Assembly: GCA_000437755.1 (NCBI GenBank) | Contig: FR900185.1 | Span: forward strand, 69,472 to 87,788 | Length of the DNA: 18,317 nt | Source of the DNA: Roseburia sp. CAG:303 | GTDB taxonomy: Bacteria > Bacillota > Clostridia > Lachnospirales > Lachnospiraceae | Direction: 5' to 3' | Shown here: in pieces, positions 13,809 through 18,317 of the stretch | Layout of the letters: the number at the start of each line of letters is the position of its first letter | Position numbering within the stretch: the first letter of the stretch is position 1 | Made by a program: the position numbers and the translations under genes | Notes under the pieces: model-generated | Databases searched by the model: none | Seen by the model: only the letters and a program-made list of their open reading frames with translations | What the model was told of the DNA's origin: nothing

Positions 13809-14261
13809 TTATTTTAATAATTTTTTCAACTCGTCCATAAATGTATTCGCATCTTTAAATTCACGGTATACGGATGCAAACCTGACATATGCCACAGAAT
13901 CATAATCTTTCAGTTTATTCATCACGATTTCCCCAATTAACTGGCTGGAAACCTCCCTGTTTGCTTCTTCCACAAAAATAGTATTCTCAATCTCATCCAC
14001 CATCTTCTGAATCTGGTCATACGATACCGATCTTTTATGGCATGCCCGCACGATTGCCGATTCTATCTTTTCTCTTTCGTATGGTTCCCTGCTGTTATCT
14101 TTTTTTATCACAATCAAAGGCAGAGTTTCTATTTTTTCATATGTTGTAAACCTTTTTCCACAGGCATCGCACTGCCGTCTGCGCCGGATGGAATTATTTT
14201 CTTCGGATGGTCTGGAATCAATGACCCTGGTATTTTCTTTATTACAAAACGGACATTTCAA
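13809..14261 (-). CDS. nrdR: Transcriptional repressor NrdR
   Basis: A 150-residue protein of standard length for NrdR, the repressor of ribonucleotide reductase genes. The N-terminal zinc ribbon has Cys3, Cys6, Cys31 and Cys34 (KCPFCNKENTRVIDSRPSEE, then RRRRQCDACGKRFTTYE). An ATP-cone domain follows (about 49-139; LPLIVIKKDNSREPYEREKI), which senses ATP/dATP. The start codon is TTG at 14261, supported by AGGAGG 8 bases upstream and by MKCPFC being the normal N-terminus. A promoter at 14302-14329 gives it expression separate from sigG. No NrdR box is visible in this window, so its targets lie elsewhere. Confidence 0.96.
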   Translation of the reverse strand: MKCPFCNKENTRVIDSRPSEENNSIRRRRQCDACGKRFTTYEKIETLPLIVIKKDNSREPYEREKIESAIVRACHKRSVSYDQIQKMVDEIENTIFVEEANREVSSQLIGEIVMNKLKDYDSVAYVRFASVYREFKDANTFMDELKKLLK

Positions 14262-14301
14262 TCTTTTTTCCTCCTGAATGTATCATACTGGTCTTTCTGC
14301 T

Positions 14302-14334
14302 ATTTTATCGTATTTTTCAGCTTTGTCAAGCTGA
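14302..14334 (-). promoter_or_regulatory. Promoter of nrdR-yqeG with overlapping inverted repeat
   Basis: On the minus strand TTGACA (14329-14324) lies 16 bases before TAAAAT (14307-14302). The -35 sits in a perfect inverted repeat, TCAGCTT TGTC AAGCTGA (14317-14334 on the plus strand), directly after the upstream gene's stop codon. Confidence 0.6.
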
Positions 14335-14589
14335 TTATGACCTGGTAACTGCTTTCTCGTCCACTTCAACCAGGACAATGTCCGGACCAATCTGGTGGAT
14401 GCAGCGGAAAGGAATCACAAATTCTTCTTCTTTTCCGAACAGCCCGAAGCACTTACACTGTCCTGGAATAATTACCGCACAGATTTGCCCGCATTTTTCA
14501 TCGAATTCAAGGTCTTCGATACATCCAAGCCTTCTGCAGGTACACTCATTAATAACCTCTTTATACCGCAATTCTGACAGTCTTATCAT
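14335..14589 (-). CDS. YlmC/YmxH family sporulation-associated PRC-barrel protein
   Basis: An 84-residue protein beginning MIRLSELRYKEVINECTCRR and continuing with LGCIEDLEFDEKCGQICAVIIPG, then FVIPFRCIHQIGPDIVLVEV. This is the short beta-barrel (PRC-barrel) pattern of the YlmC/YmxH family, linked to sporulation genes in Firmicutes. The start at 14589 is preferred over an in-frame ATG at 14616 because AAAGGAG lies 8 bases before it, inside the longer reading frame. It sits 48 bases after sigG, the usual clostridial arrangement, and is likely cotranscribed with it. The molecular role is unknown. Confidence 0.85.
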   Translation of the reverse strand: MIRLSELRYKEVINECTCRRLGCIEDLEFDEKCGQICAVIIPGQCKCFGLFGKEEEFVIPFRCIHQIGPDIVLVEVDEKAVTRS

Positions 14590-14637
14590 ATCATGTACTC
14601 CTTTATTTTTTTTCATTGTATTCAGTCTGTCCTCTTT

Positions 14638-15414
14638 TTATGCAAGATAATTGCGCATACTTTTCAGTGCATTTTTCTCAAGCCTGCTTACCTGTGCCTG
14701 ACTGATCTTTAATTCGCTGGCAACTTCTATTTGTGTTCTTCCCTTAAAAAATCTCAAATCAACAATCTGTCTTTCTCTTTCCGGAAGCCGTTTCATTGCC
14801 TCACTCAATGAAATTTCCTCGATCCATGCCTCTTCTTTATTCTTCTTATCGCTGATTTGATCCATGACATAAAGAGTATCGCCGCCCTCATTGTATACAG
14901 GCTCATATAAAGATACCGGACTCTGGATGGCATCAAGTGCTACTACGATATCTTCCTTTTCGATCCCGATTTCCTCTGCAATCTCCTGTATGGTAGGCTC
15001 TTTCTGGTTCTTTTTGACATAATCTTCTTTTGCATAGAGTGCCTTGTATGCTATATCCCTGAGTGACCGGCTCACCCGGATTTGTGAAGAATCTCTCAGA
15101 TAGCGCCGGATCTCACCCAGAATCATGGGAACTGCATACGTCGAGAACTTTACCTGGAGTGTACGGTCAAAATTATCCAGTGCCTTGATCAGTCCGATAC
15201 AGCCAATCTGGAACAGGTCGTCCACGTTTTCCCCAGAACCCGAGAAACGCTGTACAATACTTAATACCAGTCTTAAATTCCCATTGATAAATTCTTCTCT
15301 TGCCGCTTTATCCCCGTTTCCGATTCTGTCGAATAGTTCTTCCTTCTGCTGATTTGTCAGAATTGGTAATTTTGCAGTATTTACGCCGCATATTTCAACT
15401 TTATAACATGCCAT
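14638..15414 (-). CDS. sigG: RNA polymerase sporulation sigma factor SigG
   Basis: A 258-residue sigma-70 family factor. The N-terminal KVEICGVNTAKLPILTNQQK is specific to SigG, the late forespore sigma factor. Region 2 (about 38-108) includes NLRLVLSIVQRFSGSGENVDDL and FQIGCIGLIKALDNFD, with a promoter-melting stretch before VKFSTYAVPMILGEIRRYLR. Region 4 (about 208-256) has RLPERERQIVDLRFF and the helix-turn-helix ELKISQAQVSRLEKNAL. The GGAGG site before the ATG at 15414 is well placed. SigG directs forespore genes after engulfment; this gene is strong evidence of a spore-former. spoIIGA and sigE, often upstream in Clostridia, are not here: the gene upstream is divergent. Confidence 0.97.
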   Translation of the reverse strand: MACYKVEICGVNTAKLPILTNQQKEELFDRIGNGDKAAREEFINGNLRLVLSIVQRFSGSGENVDDLFQIGCIGLIKALDNFDRTLQVKFSTYAVPMILGEIRRYLRDSSQIRVSRSLRDIAYKALYAKEDYVKKNQKEPTIQEIAEEIGIEKEDIVVALDAIQSPVSLYEPVYNEGGDTLYVMDQISDKKNKEEAWIEEISLSEAMKRLPERERQIVDLRFFKGRTQIEVASELKISQAQVSRLEKNALKSMRNYLA

Positions 15415-15450
15415 TTTCCGCCTCCGTTTTTTCTTATTTCTCTCTATAAA

Positions 15451-15477
15451 TCATTCACTGATACGAAAAATTTATAC
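15451..15477 (-). promoter_or_regulatory. Possible sporulation-type promoter of sigG
   Basis: On the minus strand GTATA (15477-15473) lies 14 bases before a GTGAATGAT-like block starting at 15458. This loosely resembles a SigF-type promoter (GYATA, then GG-rich -10), which would fit known control of sigG. The match is partial. Confidence 0.25.
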
Positions 15478-15503
15478 CTGGTAAAATTTAAAAACTTTTT
15501 TGA

Positions 15504-15531
15504 ACACAGACAGGCTTTCACGAATATGATA
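15504..15531 (+). promoter_or_regulatory. Possible mother-cell (SigK/SigE-like) promoter
   Basis: AACAC (about 15503-15507) precedes GAATATGATA (15522-15531) by about 16 bases. The latter differs by one base from the GCATANNNTA pattern of SigK/SigE -10 boxes. Placed 30 bases before the start codon of the Cys/Gly-rich gene. Tentative. Confidence 0.3.
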
Positions 15532-15561
15532 CAGTGTAAAACAAATCCGGAGGATTACAAC

Positions 15562-15822
15562 ATGAGCGATTTAACTGCAACAAATTGTGGCGGCGGCTGT
15601 GGATGCGGTGGCTGCGGCGACGACAATAACTGCTTATTCCTTATTTTAATTTTATTATTCTGTGGCGGTGGCTGCGGAACAAGTGCTTTCAGTAATAATG
15701 GATGTGGCTGTGGCAATGACAGCTGCTTATTCCTTATCCTTCTCCTGTTCTTCTGCGGAGGATTTGGCTCAAACGGATGCAACAGCTGCGGATGCGGCAA
15801 TAATGTAGGCTTAGGCTGCTAA
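15562..15822 (+). CDS. Cys/Gly-rich small protein, 'chorion class high-cysteine HCB protein 13'-like
   Basis: An 86-residue protein with 15 Cys and about 22 Gly. It begins MSDLTATNCGGGCGCGGCG and alternates Cys-Gly blocks with two hydrophobic blocks, CLFLILILLFC (24-34) and CLFLILLLFFC (55-65), each bounded by Cys. The two halves are a 31-residue repeat, reflected in an exact 15-base DNA match at 15630-15644 and 15723-15737. This resembles small proteins in Clostridia annotated as chorion class high-cysteine HCB protein 13 (from memory). The blocks are too short for a secure membrane span. The ATG at 15562 has GGAGG 8 bases upstream. It is divergent from sigG, and a spore-coat or crust structural role with disulfide cross-links is plausible but unproven. 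Confidence 0.75.
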   Translation: MSDLTATNCGGGCGCGGCGDDNNCLFLILILLFCGGGCGTSAFSNNGCGCGNDSCLFLILLLFFCGGFGSNGCNSCGCGNNVGLGC

Positions 15823-15828
15823 TTCTTT

Positions 15829-15853
15829 TTCCGGGCAGACACACTGCCCGGAA
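15829..15853 (+). other. Strong hairpin between the Cys/Gly-rich gene and the next gene, no U tract
   Basis: Perfect 10-bp arms TTCCGGGCAG (15829-15838) and CTGCCCGGAA (15844-15853) enclose ACACA. No T run follows on either strand, so it may stabilise or process mRNA rather than terminate. Confidence 0.6.
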
Positions 15854-15908
15854 TATCCAAGATATCCCATGCATAAGATATATCAGATAATCTCAAGGAG
15901 CTGCCGAT

Positions 15909-16418
15909 ATGGAACATTTTCAGGAAAATCAGAACGATCTCAAACGTATGGAAATGCTGCGTGCCGCACTTCCATATATTCCTGTGTCTATGCAGAAATT
16001 TTTAAGCATTTACATCGGACTGGAAGAATTGTTCAATGCAATCCGGATTATCCGGGAAGGACCTGTTCTATATATGGATAGCCTGAATTATCAGCCGCAG
16101 AAGCTTGGTAACACAGAAGAGCTTGTAAAAGTACTCCGGGGCTTCTGCTCTCCGAAAGAAAACGAACTGATCGATATGTTTTTTCAAATGTCCAATATGA
16201 TGAATATGTATGATCAATACAAAGATATGTTCTCCATGTTCACACCGGAACATAACGACAATCCGGCCGGGACATCATCATCTGCACCTCAGGCGGCAGT
16301 TCAGACAGCACCTCAGATAAATCCTGCAGACATCATGAATATGATGAAGCAGTTTCAGGGCAGCAATGAAATAGATAACCTGTTTAAAGATTTTACTAAT
16401 TCTAAGAATGGAGATTAA
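15909..16418 (+). CDS. Unrecognised protein, helical N-terminus and low-complexity Ala/Gln/Pro linker
   Basis: A 169-residue soluble protein I do not recognise. Residues 14-50 read MEMLRAALPYIPVSMQKFLS and on into IGLEELFNAIRII, strongly helical. Residues 70-115 are also helical and Met-rich (MSNMMNMYDQYKDMFSMF). About 115-140 is a Ser/Ala/Gln/Pro linker, and the end (INPADIMNMMKQFQG) is another helix. No signal peptide, membrane segment or Cys. The ATG at 15909 has AAGGAG upstream. Its stop is one base before the next ATG, so the two are cotranslated. Its position after a spore-type gene and near sigG suggests, but does not prove, a sporulation role. Confidence 0.8.
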   Translation: MEHFQENQNDLKRMEMLRAALPYIPVSMQKFLSIYIGLEELFNAIRIIREGPVLYMDSLNYQPQKLGNTEELVKVLRGFCSPKENELIDMFFQMSNMMNMYDQYKDMFSMFTPEHNDNPAGTSSSAPQAAVQTAPQINPADIMNMMKQFQGSNEIDNLFKDFTNSKNGD

Positions 16419-16419
16419 T

Positions 16420-16701
16420 ATGAATGAAAAAAATTTATCCGACAATCCGAATCTGAAACAGATCGATGAAAAAAAGCTGATTCTGATTGAATCCTTAGTC
16501 GCACAGGCACAGCAGAAAAAGCCGGAAGAGATCCTTCCTTTTTTTCTTGCTGTAAATTCGAAGGCCGCCCAGATGGGAATTTCATTTAACGACACGGAAA
16601 CGGATATGATTCTGAATGCATTGAAACCCAAAATGTCCTCTGCTGATATCCGAAAAATAGATATGATTCGTAATTTTACAAAAATGATGTCTGAAAAGTA
16701 A
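16420..16701 (+). CDS. Unrecognised 93-residue helical protein, coupled to the preceding gene
   Basis: A 93-residue charged, soluble protein of unknown function. The ATG at 16420 is preferred over 16408 because GGAG at 16410-16413 is spaced 6 bases from it. The middle, AQAQQKKPEEILPFFLAVNS, is followed by MILNALKPKMSSADIRKIDMI and a helical tail. The latter segment is reminiscent of the ALPYIPVSMQKFLSIYIGL helix of the preceding gene (A-L-x-P, then K and alternating hydrophobics), hinting at a shared helical motif. Its TAA stop lies inside a 38-bp palindromic terminator shared with the convergent gene. Confidence 0.75.
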   Translation: MNEKNLSDNPNLKQIDEKKLILIESLVAQAQQKKPEEILPFFLAVNSKAAQMGISFNDTETDMILNALKPKMSSADIRKIDMIRNFTKMMSEK

Positions 16702-16735
16702 AAAGCAGACCACATATATGTGGTCTGCTTTTTAC
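16698..16735. terminator. 38-bp perfect palindrome, bidirectional terminator shared by two convergent genes
   Basis: Bases 16698-16716 are the exact reverse complement of 16717-16735, with A and T runs at the ends, giving a terminator in both directions. The TAA stops of the plus gene (16699-16701) and minus gene (16732-16734) are mirror images within it. Confidence 0.9.
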
Positions 16736-16989
16736 TGATCGAAATCAACCGAAGTGATTTTATCGCCATCTACAATATTAATCCGGGAAAGATTAAATTC
16801 CTCATCCATAATCTGGATATGATATTCAAAATGAATGTTTCCTTCTTTCTTTACCATGCAGATATAACTTCCATTTTCTTTTCCGTCTATTTCATCGCAG
16901 ATTTCATCATAGATTTCCATTCCGCTGATTTCATACGGATATCCGGCTGCTTTAATTTTCTCTTCTAAAATACGATAAATCTCTTCCAC
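16732..16989 (-). CDS. Small unrecognised acidic protein downstream of fabV
   Basis: An 85-residue acidic protein with an alpha-then-beta pattern: helix MEEIYRILEEKIKAAGYPYE, then MEIYDEICDEIDG, then strands SYICMVKKEGNIHFEYHIQI and DKITSVDFDQ. I do not recognise the family. It has no signal or membrane segment. The start codon is GTG at 16989, with a GGAGG site 8 bases upstream that lies inside the end of fabV, whose stop is only 3 bases away. The two are therefore very likely translated together, but nothing in the sequence links it to fatty-acid synthesis. It ends in the shared palindromic terminator. Confidence 0.7.
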   Translation of the reverse strand: MEEIYRILEEKIKAAGYPYEISGMEIYDEICDEIDGKENGSYICMVKKEGNIHFEYHIQIMDEEFNLSRINIVDGDKITSVDFDQ

Positions 16990-16992
16990 AGA

Positions 16993-18153
16993 TTATACCT
17001 CCACATCTGCTTCATAATCAACACCGTCGATATGAAATCCGAACATTTTATAAAAATCTTCCCAGTAGCCTTCGATATCTGCCAGCTCTGCTACATTTTC
17101 CGTTGTAACTTTGTTCCAGATAATAGAAATCTCTTCCTGGACATCCTGACGCATCTCATAATCATCCATGCGGATCATGCCATGCTCGTCCGTTACCGGC
17201 TCTGCAGCAAACAGCTTATCTTTAAACAATCTTCCCATCTGTTCGATACAGCCTTCATGGATTCCTTTTTTCTTCATCACTTTATATAAAATGGTAAAAT
17301 AAAGCGGTACAACAGGAATCGCACTGCTTGCCTGCGTCACAAGTCCCTTATTTACGGAAATAAATGCTTTCACACCTTTCTGTCCAAGTTCCTCATTGAT
17401 TTTTTCCGCATATCCATGCAGATTTTTCTTTGCCGCACCGATTGTTCCATTGTAATAAATTGGATAGGTAAGTTCCGGTCCAATATAGGAATATGCCACT
17501 GTAACAGCATCTTTCGAAAGCACACCCGCATTTTCCAGGGCATTCATCCAGTCATACCAGTCTTCGCCGCCCATAACTTTCTCAGTTGCAAATATTTCTT
17601 CCGGTGTGGCAGGTTCAATGACTGCTTCCGTAATCGTATTATCTCTCAGATTCAGGGATTTCTGCTTATATATCTCACCGGTTGTCTTTAATACGGACTG
17701 ATATACCGTTCCGTCCGCCATGGTTCTCCTCGGAGCTGCAAGGCTGTACACAACCAGATCCACGGTTCCGAGATCGTTCCGTATTGTTTCAATGACCTGA
17801 TCTTTTATTTCTTTCGAAAATGCATCTCCATTAATGGAATGGGCATATAATCCCTCTTTTTCTGCAAATTCCTCAAATGCTTTTGTATTGTAATATCCCG
17901 GTGTTGCAGTCCTTTTTCCGGAAGCTTCTTTTTCAAACATAACACCCAGTGTGTCCGCATGACCGCCAAAAGCAGCTGCGATTCTGGATGCAAGACCGTA
18001 TCCGGTAGATGCACCAATGACAAGTACTTTTCTCGGACAGTGATTTTCTCCGAGTGCTTTTACATATTCAATCTGTCTTTTTATGTTTTCCCTGCATCCC
18101 ACAGGATGAGCAGTTGTACAGATAAACCCTTTTACCTTTGGTTCTACTATCAT
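16993..18153 (-). CDS. fabV: FabV/Ter-type NADH-dependent trans-2-enoyl reductase
   Basis: A 386-residue protein, close to the roughly 400 of FabV/Ter enzymes. It opens MIVEPKVKGFICTTAHPVGC, then the NADH-binding loop VLVIGASTGYGLASRIAAAFG (44-63), DLVVYSLAAPRR (132-143), and AYSYIGPELTYPIYYNGTIG with catalytic Tyr233 and Lys242 in the Y-x8-K arrangement of this family. These enzymes reduce the 2,3 double bond of enoyl-ACP (last step of fatty-acid elongation) or enoyl-CoA (butyrate-type pathways). The sequence alone does not tell which substrate dominates. FabV-type reductases are known to be less sensitive to triclosan than FabI. It is preceded by a GGAGG site 15 bases after another minus-strand gene. 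Confidence 0.95.
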   Translation of the reverse strand: MIVEPKVKGFICTTAHPVGCRENIKRQIEYVKALGENHCPRKVLVIGASTGYGLASRIAAAFGGHADTLGVMFEKEASGKRTATPGYYNTKAFEEFAEKEGLYAHSINGDAFSKEIKDQVIETIRNDLGTVDLVVYSLAAPRRTMADGTVYQSVLKTTGEIYKQKSLNLRDNTITEAVIEPATPEEIFATEKVMGGEDWYDWMNALENAGVLSKDAVTVAYSYIGPELTYPIYYNGTIGAAKKNLHGYAEKINEELGQKGVKAFISVNKGLVTQASSAIPVVPLYFTILYKVMKKKGIHEGCIEQMGRLFKDKLFAAEPVTDEHGMIRMDDYEMRQDVQEEISIIWNKVTTENVAELADIEGYWEDFYKMFGFHIDGVDYEADVEV

Positions 18154-18168
18154 GTATAAAATCCTCCG

Positions 18169-18317
18169 TTATCTATATATTTCCTGGAAAAAGCCGGAAT
18201 CCGACGCAGGTTCGTTTCCTTCCAGCAGATGGCTTGTATCACCCATAAACTTTACACGGAATGCCGCATTTCCCTCTTCCCGTTCTTCCGTACATAACAT
18301 GGTGACCGAAGTCGGGG
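18169..18317 (-). CDS. C-terminal end of an unrecognised gene upstream of fabV (partial)
   Basis: Forty-eight codons in an open frame ending in TAA at 18171-18169, entering from the right window edge. The visible C-terminus includes MLCTEEREEGNAAFRVKFMG and ends FFQEIYR. It is too short to assign. The frame is supported by its position: it ends 15 bases before the fabV start in the same direction, and no terminator lies between, so it is probably the first visible gene of the fabV operon. Confidence 0.5.
   Translation of the reverse strand, partial: PTSVTMLCTEEREEGNAAFRVKFMGDTSHLLEGNEPASDSGFFQEIYR

Noticed and set aside
15555..15800. Minus-strand Pro/Gln-rich frame opposite the Cys/Gly gene
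   Set aside because: It is the antisense reading of a Gly/Cys repeat, has no ribosome site and is compositionally artificial.

Overview
The window looks like a chromosomal segment of a spore-forming, moderately AT-rich Gram-positive anaerobe of the class Clostridia, most likely Lachnospiraceae (inference from gene content and order). It carries the forespore sigma factor gene sigG followed by a ylmC/ymxH-type gene, nrdR and yqeG; a PdaA-type cortex deacetylase; a Cys/Gly-rich 'chorion class HCB13'-like small protein; an infC-rpmI-rplT operon with an L20-type attenuator leader; and fabV. Strong TTGACA-17-TATAAT-like promoters, AGGAGG ribosome binding sites and U-tract terminators recur throughout.

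Layout. 1-1323 (minus): the 5' part of polA (cut by the window edge) and, upstream of it, a small membrane-anchored zinc-finger (anti-sigma-like) protein. 1396-1729 (minus): two identical tRNA-Leu genes with an AAG anticodon, a shared promoter and a terminator. 1763-2214 (plus): a small PGDYG-like orphan gene with a 23-bp tandem duplication across its stop codon. 2237-2417 (plus): tRNA-Leu(CAG) with its own promoter and terminator. 2429-4048 (minus): a two-gene unit, a Panacea/SocA-domain antitoxin followed by a GNAT-like putative toxin. 4115-5513 (minus): infC (apparent AUU start), rpmI and rplT behind a leader whose terminator can be disrupted by an upstream complementary segment. 5544-6819 (minus): a DUF1540 Cys-rich protein and a PdaA-like lipoprotein. 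6885-10425 (plus): a YtrA-type GntR repressor gene with a 31-bp palindrome just after its -10 box, an ABC ATPase and an ABC-2-like permease with a large outside domain. 10500-13258 (minus): a single-chain MacB-like ABC ATPase-permease. 13283-15414 (minus): sigG, ylmC-like, nrdR, yqeG. 15504-16735 (plus): the Cys/Gly-rich small protein, then two unrecognised, tightly spaced genes. 16732-18317 (minus): a partial unknown gene, fabV and a small unknown gene ending in the same 38-bp palindrome as the convergent plus-strand gene.

How the genes fit together. Most of the window is housekeeping: DNA repair, translation initiation and ribosome proteins, fatty-acid reduction and dNTP control. A sporulation theme runs through sigG, ylmC, pdaA and the Cys/Gly-rich protein. 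The accessory elements are the Panacea toxin-antitoxin pair, the self-regulated GntR-ABC module, the MacB-like transporter and the orphan between the tRNA genes. I found no CRISPR array, insertion sequence, rRNA or complete prophage. The best candidates for under-described biology are the Panacea-paired GNAT-like protein, the unknown gene pair at 15909-16701, and the A34 tRNA-Leu genes.
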